From contig WIUZ02000007.1 in NCBI GenBank assembly GCA_015956445.1, positions 1,054,001-1,118,000 on the forward strand: a stretch of DNA of 64,000 nucleotides, written 5' to 3'. This DNA is from Thelephora terrestris (Eukaryota; Basidiomycota; Agaricomycetes; Thelephorales; Thelephoraceae). A program made the translations under genes and the position numbers. The notes beneath the pieces are model-generated. The model was not told the origin of the DNA. It searched no databases and saw only the letters and a program-made list of their open reading frames with translations. Every line of letters begins with the position of its first letter. Position 1 is the stretch's first letter. Below are positions 23,657 through 34,942 of this stretch, in pieces.

Positions 23657-24269
23657 ACCTGTATATCTCCCTTGTTATCTATGTAGACTACACACCTTCA
23701 CATGTACGGTAGCATGTGGATTCGAAACGATTTTTACACCACGTACGAGGCACGCAAAGATGATCAGTTTCGTGCGGACGGTGAGGCCTTGAGGACGTAA
23801 GGAACACCATAGTCACCTACGTGGGGACCAAGCCTCTGGTTCCAACTCCGATCATTCCCCAAAATCTCGCGGAACTTCCACATCCTTGCCAAGTTGCAGG
23901 CATCTGAACGGCTGCCTGTACTTAGCTGTGGTCACGCTTTGACGTGTTCTTCTTGTATACCCCGGGGATACCGATGCCCATGCCAGCCCTTATCAAATCT
24001 AGCGCCTTCGGATCTCTTTGCCTGAAGGAGACTCGGTGAGGCTGCCCTCAAAGTTTGTGTTAGGGTTTTCCTTAAGGTTTGCGCCACAGTTCTGATGCGG
24101 TTGCTGGAGAGGGGGGGCTGAAACTCTAGGTATATTCTAAGAATCCTGAACGGGGGGTTTGCGTAGGAACTGACCTACCTATCCTGCAGTTTGGGCGCCC
24201 CGAGCACTTTGCAAGGTACCTCGTGTTGGAGTCACCTGAGCGATGAAATACGTGATCTTGACATCACAT
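23657..24269. other. Intergenic between argininosuccinate synthase and its copy
   Basis: No complete gene is seen. A short stretch near 23905-23990 could encode LPVLSCGHALTCSSCI, which looks like a zinc-finger scrap, but no flanking exons were found. Confidence 0.35.
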
Positions 24270-25005
24270 TTACAGAACGGTTATCTTATGGAAACGTTGT
24301 TCGTGGAAGTTGCCGCTGAGGTACACGTCGGATTTGTTATCTGATCGTTTCCAGGTTTCAACGCCCTCTCGGTTTTTTGCCTCGAGGATGCACTGTACTG
24401 AGGTGGCCAGGCCGATGACTAAAGTCCCCCAGTTGGTTTAGTTTTGGCAGGAGCAGGATGGTACTGGCGCAGGAAACGGTCTAGTTCAGAATTCCAGGCG
24501 AGGCTGGGCCCGCGCGGCATCGTCGAGAGGCGGCCGTGTCTTGGATTCCACTGCAGGTTCGCGGGTTGCCAGGCCTCTTTTGAATACGCCGCTCGGTGGC
24601 ACAGCCGGTCCGCCAATCCGCTGCCACTCCGCCATGGTCTACGGACGATGAGATGCTCCACTCTTGGGCATGAAATCGAACAATCCCGATCAGATCCCCA
24701 TCGAGTGGGAGTAGTGCCTGTCAAGCCCACAAACTGCAATGAGCGTAGTAACGTCATCTTCGTCCATCTGATGAGGTGAGCTTTATCTTGGATGATGATC
24801 GGGAGGGGATCAGAGTCAAATAAGTTTGTTGCCAGGGATTGTATGACGAGCGGAATCTTCGGTGTCTGGACGTGGTGGGTTTGAGCCGACTGACACGACC
24901 CGGCTTGTGTCGATCCGCATCAAAAAGAGTGAGCGTGGTGATCCTCGTCCGATGAATAGTATGCAACTGCCACCCAGACTGAGAGCTGGGCGCAAAGTCG
25001 AGAAA
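24270..25005 (+). pseudogene. Decayed tandem copy of argininosuccinate synthase
   Basis: Blocks match the parent in the same order and orientation. The ACAGAACGTTTATCTT block and GGAAGTTGCCGCTCAGG block lie at about 24270-24320. The [15 protein letters not shown] block lies at about 24540-24600, and the ATGGTCTACAGACGA block at about 24630. The last intron, with its flanks, lies at 24770-24940. Large internal parts are missing, and the frame is broken many times. Because parental intron sequence is retained (GGTGAGCTTTATCTTG, GAGTGAGCGTGG), the copy arose by DNA duplication and not by reverse transcription of mRNA. No function is expected. Confidence 0.88.
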
Positions 25006-25604
25006 AGGACATTCCATTCTTACGCTCGAGGTCGTTTACGCGTGGTAGTTACAAGGTGCAATTACGTCGTTCGAAATCCAAATTAAGCGTCATAGATGAG
25101 CGCCGCTCACACGTGGGGATTAGACTCGTTTTGTAGTCATCTCACCTGATCCCGACATAAGTCTCCTTCGATCTTTCCCCCTTCCTTCCCCTCGGCCTTC
25201 GTCCTCGTCGCTCTCGGTGGTGCCAACGTTCTTTACCGTCCTCCGGTAGCCTTCCAACCTTTTGCGCGGGTCCTCCGAACCCCGTCGTAAGTCTCTTTCG
25301 CCCATCAAACTTATCCATCAATCATCCTCTCCAAATATCCACTTCCCTCAACCGCCACGCCCTCCTTCATTTGCGTTTGTAGAGGGACAGGGCACCTTCT
25401 ATCTTGTTCTTCTACGCACCCAAACCGCTCCTCTATCCGTGTCGCAATCACACGCGAGCGCACTCTACCACAACCACCCACCTTGTCCTCCAATTCCCTG
25501 AGCTACCACCCTCAACCGCATCCTTTAACTAAACGACAGAATTGCAGAAACTGTTTATCACGGTGTACACCTAATTCTGACCTTCACACCTGCTAAATTT
25601 TTTT
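25006..25604. other. Intergenic, CT-rich promoter region of GATA gene
   Basis: No gene was found. The stretch from about 25150 is rich in C and T, which suits the promoter and 5' UTR of the downstream GATA factor. Confidence 0.4.
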
Positions 25605-26936
25605 ATGCCTTCTGACGGTCGATATATGTATCCTCATCCTCCCCCCAACATGTCCTACGACTACGGAGCATACCCGCCCAACACGTACGATAACCCCCAA
25701 TACCCTCCTAATCATCCCGGAGCTCCCCAGAGACCTCCACACCCGGTAAACGCAGAATCCTCCATTCTTTCACGTGTAATTCTCGTTCATACCAACCCAT
25801 TTCCCAGCCGGCATACCCGCCACATTACGGTCCGTCTCCTCATTACGTCATGCAACAACAATGGGAAACCGCTTGGCCCCCGTATTCTGCAATGCATTAT
25901 CCTCTTGCTCCTGGACAACCGTCGCCGGAGTCTGTAGTACCTCGGCCAGAACAATCGGTCGAGACAACTCGGCAAGAACACCAACAGCCCGTCGTTCAAC
26001 CTCCGAAACCCCCGGATGCGGAATCGCAGCCCCCCTCAAGCCAAATGCAGGTGGATAGCGGTTTGAATGGTTCGGCAACGCAGGAAAAGCAAAAGCCATA
26101 TATGAACGGCAACACTCACGGCGATCAACTTCCAGAGGAGTTTAATTTCCTCAAGGTACGTTGCTCCGATCCCAGTCATTGTGCTGGGCTCAGGCCGCGT
26201 ATACCTTCTAGCTCCTGGAGTCGTATCGGTTTATCATGCAGTCTGCGAACATGTTCAACGAAGAACCAATACCGAACGGTGCCCAGCGGTCACCGTTGGA
26301 TACTCTTGACAAGGCGATCAGCACGGCTGACACCAGCTGCGCCTTACTGGATACGCTGAGAAAACCTGAACAAGTTCAGGAGGTTCATGTTCCACCACCC
26401 ACTGAGATGTCGATCCCAGAGTCGCAAGGACTGTCCGCGGAGAAAGCTGCTCCATCAAATGCAAGTCTGTTGGTTAATTCAAAGGCGTAGACTAACGAAC
26501 TATCGCCAGGATGATTCGTCGCAAGTTCCTGACAGTCAAACATGTCTGGGTTGCAAAGCTACCTCAACGCCGGAATGGAGGCGCGGTCCGATGGGTGAGT
26601 TGACCTTGAGAACCCACTGTACATAAATAGGAACTCACTATCCGGACGGGTTTTAATAGGTCCCCGAACATTATGCAACGCGTGTGGTCTCGTTTACGCA
26701 AAACTTGTCTGTTACGCTATCCGTTCATTTCCCGGCTTGACGCTGACCCCCCTTTTTTTGATCGGTTACAGATAAAACGACGAGGCAGGGAGGCTAGGGT
26801 CGCACGGGACGGTCCCAACGATGGTGCTGGTGCAGATATCGGTGACGATGGACTGTCAGGTGAAGATGGTGGGAGTGACGACGAGGATGACGATGACGAG
26901 GAACCTTTCTCCGGCGAGGAAAGCCACGACGCTTGA
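25605..26936 (+). CDS. GATA-type zinc finger transcription factor
   Basis: Start ATG is at 25605. About six exons are inferred. The N-terminus is Pro/Tyr/Gln-rich (PHPPPNMSYDYGAYPP), typical of an activation domain. A helical part includes LLESYRFIMQSANMFNEE. The zinc finger is split over two introns: CLGCKATSTPEWRRGPM, then GPRTLCNACGLVYAKL, giving the CX2C-X18-CX2C GATA pattern. The last exon starts IKRRGREARVARDG and ends in a long acidic tail. It would bind GATA sites in promoters. No PAS domain is seen, so it is not a white-collar 2 protein of standard form. Target genes are unknown. Confidence 0.87.
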
Positions 26937-27115
26937 CCGGTCTGTTTCGCTCTTCCGTCTGCTCACCTACCCCCATCCCTCTCAGATCACGTACGATCTC
27001 CGATGCTCCAGCCACACACGCTCACCCATCAGTTGTCCGCTTCCCTCTCATTGCATTGTTTCTCTTTTGGTTAGCTCGGTCCTTATTTGATCCTGATATC
27101 TCTTCTCTCTCTCTC
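26937..27115. other. 3' flank of GATA gene with CT microsatellite
   Basis: This is non-coding. It ends in a CT repeat at about 27099-27115 that sits right at the left edge of the duplicated SPT20 segment. Confidence 0.5.
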
Positions 27116-28030
27116 TCAACAATTGTAACCCCACATGCACGCATACAACTACTGTACTTCCCCCCTCTATATCCCATTTCTTGGGTCCACTATTGCATTC
27201 AAACGTGCCGTTCACCCCCCACACATGCTACTGGCCCTTGTCTGCTCGATCCCCCGGATGCTATTTTCCAAAAGGTACGTGGTATGTCCGTTGACTTGAG
27301 GATCACTCCGATGCATCGTTGATGCGATCTACGAGGCTAACGTGCTCTGATGTCAAGGTGAGCACTGAAATACAGATGGGTGTGGTCCTGTCGTAATAGG
27401 GGAATAAACATGCAAAGTATCCAAAGCCAATGTGGTGTGGAAGTTCCTCGTCGACGTATCAAGCAAGGCGGAAAACAAAAACAAAGAAAGGAAGACGAAA
27501 CCGTGAAAACGTGATGATGATGAACAACCCCTCCTGCCGGGTATCGAGAGGTACACAGCTAAAACAACACACCGTCACCTCCCTTGCACGCTCCCCTGCA
27601 TCGCTCTCTGCATCTGAGCTGCCTGCATTGCCTGCATCTGAGCAGCTTGCGTCTGAGCCGCCTGTCCGTTCGCTTGCACGTTCACTCCCACACCGTTGAC
27701 CGGCGGTCTCCTGAACTGCCACCAACGCTCAAGCGGAAAATCTTGTTGAGCCCGGGCCTTCTGCTCCTGTGCCGCCGCCTGCATCTGAGCCGCCTGAGAA
27801 GGTTGTTGGGCCTGCTGTTGAGCTTGGCCCTGGGCCTGGGCCTGTAGAGCCTGTAGAACGGCCACTCTCTGCATGGTCGGATGCTTATACTGCGGAACGG
27901 TCGCAGGTTGTTGCAGGTGTTGCCCAGGGACGACTCCCGGTTGCTGACCAGGAGGCATCGGTGATCGCGAAGTCTGTGGAATGCTTCCATCGAACAGAGT
28001 AGGGCGAGCAGCGTTTCTGGCGGTCCGCGA
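27116..28030 (-). pseudogene. Truncated duplicate of SPT20 3' end plus downstream flank
   Basis: This segment is a direct repeat of about 30427-31455, close to identical in the non-coding flank (27116-27560). It carries the last part of SPT20 on the minus strand, stop at 27575. The Gln/Ala-rich end (QMQAMQAAQMQRAMQGSVQ) and SRSPMPPGQQPGVVPGQHLQ are kept. A block present in the parent (FQMMQGYPLFNMNYAQMGM and neighbours) is lost. No SPT20 domain or promoter comes with it, so it is a pseudogene unless read through from the kinase gene upstream on the same strand. Confidence 0.88.
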
Positions 28031-28477
28031 TCCCTCCCCTTCACCGGCCTCATGAAGATGTGCTGGTATCGCCCCAGCACGGTCGAAGTGCACTTGGGGC
28101 CCCGTGGTAAGTCCGTCGACCCTGGATCGTGCTGGCGGTTGCTGTAGAACTGGGTGAGGGAAGCCGTAGATACAGCCGGAGCACGCGTCCGTGCCTTCTC
28201 GAGTCAGACCACCGAATGCCTATCAACGTATTAGTCATTCCAGGGAAGATGCGCGGGTACACCCGTACCTGTGAAGATAGACCCGGAGAAAAAGAAAGCG
28301 AATATTGGGACTGGCCGAAACCCAATACCCGGCCTCCATCTCTGGATCCTGGCCAGGAGGGGGATACAATGCACCAACCGCTTGATCTTCCGATGTGTCA
28401 CCAAAGGTTCCCGTGGTTGTGAGATGCTGAGAATCTGGGATAGCTGGAGTGTACTATAGGATGGTACGGTTGGTGTA

Positions 28478-29884
28478 TCAGGAATGAATGGAAAGTGAAC
28501 TCACGCTTACAGAGACGGGGCGACTCTCCTTCACGATGTCCATCCCAGGAGAAGGTGGCGCCGATAAATTTGAATAAGTGTCCAAACACCGCAAAACGTC
28601 TCCAACACTCGGACGCTCGCCCGCTTGAGGTGTCCAACATCGTTCCAACATCGTCCATAAACCATCGGTGAACTCCACGCGGCGATCAGGAAGTTCATCG
28701 TTTAACACCTTCTGCATAGCCACCAGCTCCATGTATTCATGGAAAGGGGGGTTTCCACTGATAGTCTCGTATATGACCATTCCGAGAGCATAACAGTCCG
28801 AAGGCACCGTTGGGCTACTGGTATCCAATCCAAACTTCTGCGGATCGATAAGCTCCGGACTCATCCATCGGGCTGTGCCATCCTGCGCCTGTGTACTAGT
28901 AGGATGGAGGTTTGCAGTGTTTGAGACGATCGTAAGAGGACCGAAGTCTGCCAGGAGGGCATTGCCAGTTTGGTCGATCAGTATGTTAGCCTGCACGGAT
29001 GACTAAGTAAGATAGGGAAATAGATCTCTACGTCGAAAACGCACCCCCTTTAAATTCCCGTGAATCATCCTCTGCTGATGAATATAGATCAGTCCCTTAG
29101 CAACGTCTCCAAGCTAGCCGTCCGATTGTCAAAAAACTGAAAGTGAAGAGGGAGAGTGGGATTTCGAGCGAGACGCGTACCAGCTTTAGCCGATTTTCAT
29201 CTGGGTTTGCTTTCACGAACTCGTTGATGTTACCATTATCCATCCATTCCGAGACCATTGCAAAGTGAGCCTTGGACATGCTTACTCCTATCAGCGGCAG
29301 AACATGGGGGTGCTGGAGGGTCTTCCATGTTACGACCTCCTTGCAGAACATCTACACAGGGAGCTGTCAGCACTCATACGCGTGGAAGCACAGCAACCTC
29401 CCTACCGTAGAGTTTTCCCTTCCACACGTCCGCATAGCCACCGCGATATTCCGGGTAGTCGTTTCGGTCATAGCAAGATGGGACCTTCAGTGATTTTGGA
29501 ATAAGTTCGTGGTGGCCACATGTTTTGTAGAGCTGTCTCAGACACTTCGCACGAGTCCTCGGTGGGAGCTTGAACCGATCTAATGTCTGGCCAAACGATG
29601 TTGTTGATATGAATTCGGCTGAACACGCTCATGACGATGTAGAACGTACCTCGTCTATCGCATCGATAAAGGCTTGCGCGTCGTCCTTGCTGAGGCAACG
29701 AATCCTTTCACTCAAATCGCTACGCTCGAAGATGGTCTCAATCAAGGGCAGGGGTTCATCAGGCAAAAACTCGGATTCAATGAAACGGCCTAAGGCTGGA
29801 AGACAAAGTTCAGAAAGGAGTGATGAGTACCTCATAAGATAGTTGGCGACGACGGATCCTACCGCTCTCGAATAAGGGGCTCAT
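28478..29884 (-). CDS. TKL-like protein kinase, probably catalytically dead
   Basis: This is a member of a kinase family expanded in Agaricomycetes. The N-terminal part has FLSKADAQ-type helices (here CLSKDDAQAFIDAIDEV). The kinase domain has glycine-rich YRGGYADVWKGKLYG, an FCKEVVTWKTLQHPHVLPLIGV block, VSEWMDNGNINEF, GLIYIHQQRMIHGNLKG, ILIDQTGNALLADFG and GTARWMSPELI. Two catalytic positions are lost. The beta-3 VAVK lysine is absent (GREVAVLPR, followed by a 28-nt gap at 29352-29379), and the catalytic-loop Asp is Asn (HGN at 29054-29056). The start is uncertain; ATG 29884 is one choice. The stop at 28478 may be bypassed by a further exon to about 28200. Any role would be scaffold-like. 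Confidence 0.7.
29352..29379 (-). other. 28-nt intron-like segment in kinase gene
   Basis: The segment starts GTATGAGT, contains CTGAC and ends TGTAG, so it carries all intron signals in 28 nt. Its removal joins VAVLPR to MFCKEVV in frame. It could be a shrunken intron left after a deletion that also took the region normally holding the lysine. Confidence 0.45.
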
Positions 29885-30138
29885 GGCGGCGTCGCGAGAG
29901 TCAACAGGCGGTGATTCAGACGAAGGTTGGCCCACGCCCTTGTTTCCGTTGCTGGGTGAGCTCAGGGCGTTGAGGGTGCCGGGTATCTTTGAGCCTCTGG
30001 CTTGCAAGTGGTAGTTTTGAGCTGGCAGCCACACCTCTTTGAAAGTGAGCTCGGCGATGACCGCAACTTACTAAGTTACTTGTAATTTCGTGATAGGACA
30101 TGCCGAGGACATGCCGAGGAGTTATTAAGTATTGATTA

Positions 30139-30411
30139 CAGCGAGTTGCAAATCGATAGACGTGTTTTTGAAAAAAACATGACTGTTTTTTTTGTTTACA
30201 CTGTGACATATAAACAAAGATATTTGAATTCAAAATCTGACGGAGATCAAAATCGGGTGTCGATGGATGGTGCCGTGGGACGGAAAACCACGGAGAGCGC
30301 TCAGTTCAATGGGCCTCGGGGTCATAAACCTTTGTTTATGTATCACGGTGTAGAAAAAAAAAAAACTATCCTGTCTTTTCGAAAACACGTCTATCGATTT
30401 GCAACTCGCTG
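30139..30411. mobile_element. Tc1/mariner-like MITE
   Basis: A 273-bp element has terminal inverted repeats of about 80 bp, starting CAGCGAGTTGCAAATCGATA at 30139 and its reverse complement at the right end. It is flanked by TA at 30137-30138 and 30412-30413, the target duplication of Tc1/mariner elements. The inverted repeats are identical over the outer 30 bp or so and differ modestly inside (for example in the A/T runs). No transposase is encoded. It sits only about 15 bp left of the duplicated SPT20-flank segment that starts at about 30427. Confidence 0.85.
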
Positions 30412-30426
30412 TAATCCATCAATATT

Positions 30427-30883
30427 CAATTGTAACTCCACGTGCACGCATACAACTACTGTACTTCCCCCCTCTATATCCCATTTCTTGGGTCCACTAC
30501 TGCATTCAAACGTGCCGTTCACCTCCCACACATGCTACTGGCCCTTACCTGCTCGATTCCCCAGGTGCTGTTCTTCAAAAGGTACGTGGTATGGCCTTGT
30601 TGACTTGAGGATCACTCCGATGCATCGTTGGTGCGATCTACGAGGCTAACGTGCTCTGATGTCAAGGTAAGCACTGAAATACAGATGGTTGTGGTCCTGT
30701 CGTAATAGGGGAATAAACATGCAAAGTATCCAAAGCCAATGTGGTGTGGAAGTTCCTCGTCGACGTGTCAAGCAAGGCGGAAAACAAAAACAAAAAAAGG
30801 AAGACGAAACCGTGAAAACGTGATGATGATGAACAACCCCTCCTACCGGGTATCGAGAGGTACACAACTAAAACAACACACCG
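30427..30883. repeat. Parental copy of duplicated flank
   Basis: This is non-coding 3' flank of SPT20, nearly identical to 27116-27574. Both copies are in the same orientation, 3.3 kb apart. The repeat continues into the SPT20 coding region up to about 31455. Confidence 0.9.
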
Positions 30884-33136
30884 TCACCTCCCTTGCACGC
30901 TCCCCTGCATCGCTCTCTGCATCTGAGCTGCCTGCATTGCCTGCATCTGAGCAGCTTGCATCTGAGCCGCCTGTCCGTTCGCCTGCACGTTCATCCCGTT
31001 CACTCCCACACCGTTGACCGGCGGTCTCCTGAACTGCCACTGAAACTGAGGCGGGATAGGTTGCATCGGCATGTTCATCCCCATCTGTGCATAGTTCATG
31101 TTGAACAAAGGGTACCCCTGCATCATCTGGAACGGCTGAGCTCGGGCCTGCTGTTCCTGTGCCGTCGCCTGCATCTGAGCCGTCTGAGAAGGTTGCTGGG
31201 GCTGAGATTGCGCTTGGGCCTGTTGTTGGGCCTGTTGTTGAGCTTGGGCCTGGGCCTGTTGTAGAGCTTGCATCGCGGTCACTCTCGCCATGTACGGATT
31301 CGGAGCGTAGTTATACTGCTGAACGGTCGCAGGTTGTTGCAGGTGTTGCCCAGGGACGACTCCCGGTTGTTGACCGGGAGGCATCGGTGATCGCGAAGTC
31401 TGTGGGATGCTCCCATTGAGCGGAGTAGGCCGAGCGGCGTTCGCGGCGGTCTGAGGATGCTGCGGCATTGTGCCCCGAACGGCGTTGATATTGACAGGCG
31501 TTCCGTTGGACGGGAGGCCCTGCGCCTGTTGGGTTTGCCCGTACCGAGCGGCGACGGCCAATTGCTGTTGGTGAAGATACATCTGCATCTGCTGTTGTTG
31601 ACTGGCGGTCATCTGTTGAGGCTGTTGCCCCGAATGATCGGTTATAGGTGTAAACGGCACGATTGGAGAACACCTGCTTACCTTCTTCTGGGACGGGGGC
31701 AGACTTAGGAAGTTGGCCGGGGGAATCGGAGGTTGGAAATGTACAGGATATTGAGGATGAGCGGGTTGCGGTTGGGCTTGTATCGGAACGGTCGTAGGTT
31801 GAGTTTGTTGGGGTTGAGCGGGAGTAGGTTGTCGTGGAGCCGGGGTAGGTTGTTTCGGCGGCTGCGGAGGAGGTTGGGATGACGGTGGTCGTATCTGGGG
31901 CGATGCACTCTGTTTGTGCGGGTCGGTGGAAGGAAGTCGTGGGATTGCAGGTTTTGGCGGGGATTGCGCAAGCGTAGGTTGTGGAGTCGGAGAGGGTTTT
32001 GGGAGTGTGGTTACGAGAATGCGAGGAGGTTGCTGTACTTGTACAGGTACGGGTGCAGGCACAGGCACAGGTGCGGGGGTGGGTGTCGCGCGAGGAGCTG
32101 GTGAAACAGAGGGGAGTTTGGGAGGCTCGAGGGTAGCAGGAGGTGGTTGAGGAGCGGGAGTGTTGGAAGTTGATAGGGGCGGGGCGGATGACGGTGTGGC
32201 GGGTGGGTTTGTTGTGGCTGATGGTACAGTGGGCTGGACTGGCGCGGTGGCGGTTATGCCCAACTTCTTTCTTTGAATAGCCTCTAACACTTTCCAACTA
32301 GAAAGCGGTCAGATATACAAAATTGAAGGTAAACAAATAAACCGACTTGTGTGGGCGGGTGCTGGTGGGTTTCATAAACTGCATGATCTTTGCGCGCCTG
32401 ACTTTCTCGAATGCGGTCTCTTCGGGGTCCATAGCGGAAGCCTTTCTCTTGAGAGAAGGAGGAGCGGTTGGCACCGAAACTCTCAGTATGCTGTTCACGG
32501 CCCGAGTCAGATGTGGATCGGGATCGAGACATAGAGGAGGCGCTGTCGACATCTGTGCGAGATTAGACAGCCGGAGTAACTTGTGATGATCTACATACCA
32601 GAATTCGCGCCTCGACCTCCAGGGCCTGCTGGTCCGTCCAAACACATCCAGACTTCTGGCTTATGCGGCAGATATCTGCGTACAGTGACTCGCCGTTCGG
32701 CTGCAGTAATACGCGGTGTGGGGTGAAGACGTCAGGTTGGTCGTCCGGGCGGTGATCCCGAATCTCTACTATCATGTTCCCTGATCAAGAGAGCGCAGTG
32801 TATTAGCAGAGTCGTTGGTGGATTGTGGCTCGCGCGACGCACCTTCATAGAACGGCACTTTCTCGGCATCAAACAATTCCAACAAATCCACCGGAATTCG
32901 TTGCGCACGGATATCATCCAACAAAGCCTTTGCGGAACGCGTCAGGGCGATAACGACAAGTAAGATGCAAGATAGAGACTGACGGCCACTTGGTGATTGT
33001 AAGCGAACTTCGCTCCGGCATTGAAGTTATTGAGGCACCAGTGGGCCGACTTGAGATGGACGGTGAAGGATGGAGGAAGGTTCTGCGTCGTGCTTAGGAG
33101 GTCATCGACATGACGCGTAAGGTTGTAGTTGGACAT
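30884..33136 (-). CDS. spt20: SAGA complex subunit SPT20
   Basis: Start ATG is at 33136 and the stop at 30884. Introns include 32983 downwards and others near 32850, 32580 and 32300. The N-terminal SPT20 domain reads RHVDDLL, PPSFTVHLKSAHWCLNN, FAYNHQVA-ALLDDIRAQRIPVDLLELF and VPFYEGNMIVEIRDHR. It then continues to a KRKASAMDPEETAFEKVRRAKIMQFMKP segment. The remaining 450 residues are Pro- and Gln-rich and low in complexity. The protein holds the SAGA coactivator together for histone acetylation and TBP delivery in the nucleus. It is divergent from HGH1, with 143 bp between starts. Its 3' end was the source of the truncated copy at 27116-28030. Confidence 0.92.
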
Positions 33137-33279
33137 TGACGTCTATGGTGGCGGAGGGTTGACAACGGACCGACGCCGTCTGGGACGCACGGGTCGAATG
33201 GTCGCACGAAGACAAAGAAGCGCTGGTTATGTAAGCACCATTTCATCTCCTAATTTGGACACTCGAGATCACCCAGAAA

Positions 33280-34942
33280 ATGGAATCACAGCTATCCGAG
33301 GTAGGTTCTCTCTCACTCACCCAACGACATCGGGGGCATGAAGTGCTAAAACACGAGATGAAAGTTACTGGGGTTTCTACACGACCGAAATCCTCAGGTC
33401 CGGCAGATTGCTTTGTCTAACCTTCTCGGGCACACACCACAGGAAGCCTCTTCGCGATCTATCTTTTTCAAAGGCTTGCAAGGGAGTGGGCTCGGAAAGC
33501 AGCCGGAACCAGAGGTCGTGAGAGACCTGAAGCTTCTATGTCGTGATCAACTCGTAAATCAATCCTAGCGATCCTCGATCCTGTCAGGACCTCACGCAAG
33601 GGTTTTTTTTTCGCTCAGGCGATCGCTCACGATGCCTTCAAAGCGTTAGTAAACTTGTCGGACTCACCAATCATGATTTCAGCACTCTCGGATACCAGCT
33701 TTCTCCAGTTCCTCGTGTCTTATATTCTTGTAGGTACAGGTTCCTTCCACGGTTACTGGATCAGCTCATCGTCTCTTCCCAGAATCCACAAGCAACACTG
33801 GCTGATCTTGCAGCCATGCTACTTTCTAACCTTTCCGTCTCCGCGTCTGTCACATCGGCCTTACTTTCTATGAAGATATCGATCATTCCAGACCGCAAGG
33901 ATCCCGATGCGTTCTATCCGGTCCAATCCAGGTCTGGAACATCTCCTTTACCGCCTCCAGGAGACTCTCGGGACGTTCTTGCCATGCCCATGCTAGTGGA
34001 CGCATTCGCCCAAGGTGCTCTCGTAGATGAAAACCAGCAGCTGGACGAGAGGAAACGCAAGGGAGAACTGCACTTCCTCGCCAGCGTCTTTGCGAATATC
34101 ACCTCGGTTGGCTTAGCAAGTCGTACAACTCCTAATCTTAGCGCTGACAAATGGGTAGTCACAAATTGGGCGAAATTTCTTTTTGACACCGTTTCCTGTG
34201 AAACCGTTGCAACAGGATTCGCCTCTGGAGTACCCATTGGCGAAAGTAATTGTGTTCACCGAGCACAAGGACAAAATCAGGAGAGGGGGGGTTAGTTCCA
34301 CGATCAAGTGCGTGAAGATTCATTTTTCGTGAACGACATTCTCAACTTGAATAGGAATTGTGCATTCCATGTACCTGCCCACAAGGCCATACTTCTACCC
34401 GAGACAGAACGGGCAGCTGTCCCTCCATCGACAAAGCAGGCATCTGGAATTGATGCGCTTCCCTCGATTTTATTGCCTCTGGCTGGTCCCGAGGAACTCG
34501 ATATAGATGCAAGTTGTAAACGAGTGTGGAAGGTAATTCCTACTCACGTCTCGCAATCCATTTTGTAGGACCTCGAAAAACTCCCCGCCTCGTTGCAACT
34601 TCTCCCACCCGGCAAAAAGCGGGAACAAGATGAGAGCTTGAGGCTGACACACATCGAGACGTTGCTCCTTTTATCCACTACACGTTGGGGTCGCGACTGT
34701 CTCAGAAACAACGGCGTATACGAAGTGATTCGCGTACTTCATTCGCATGAGAAGGCAGAACAGGCACGCTTCTCCCCAGCTATAATCGAGGCGCACCATA
34801 ACCCGACATCTAGGTTTTGATTCACATAGAGCGACTGGTCAATTTACTCAAACGGGACGAGGGTCCGCAGACTGAGAATGATTCTGGGGTTGTTCAGGCA
34901 GATGTCGAGGATGAAGATGACGATAAGATCATCGAAGTGTAG
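33280..34942 (+). CDS. hgh1: HGH1-family armadillo-type protein
   Basis: HGH1 acts as a chaperone cofactor for folding of translation factor eEF2. Start ATG is at 33280 (MESQLSE), then an intron leads into LLGFLHDRNPQVRQIALSNLLGHTP. Later exons encode IAHDAFKALVNLSDSPIMIS, ATLADLAAMLLSNLSV, MLVDAFAQGALVDENQQLDERKRKGELHFLASVFANIT and PLAGPEELD, typical of the two HGH1 domains. The C-terminal block DESLRLTHIETLLLLSTTRWGRDCLRNNGVYEVIR is characteristic of the family. The protein ends in an acidic tail with stop TAG 34940-34942. Some internal junctions between about 34110 and 34560 were not resolved. Confidence 0.88.

Noticed and set aside
23905-23990. RING-like scrap LPVLSCGHALTCSSCI
   Set aside because: There are too few residues and no flanking exons; it could be chance.
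31300-32297. Second long frame overlapping SPT20
   Set aside because: It is a shadow of the Pro/Gln-rich coding sequence in another frame and lacks domains.
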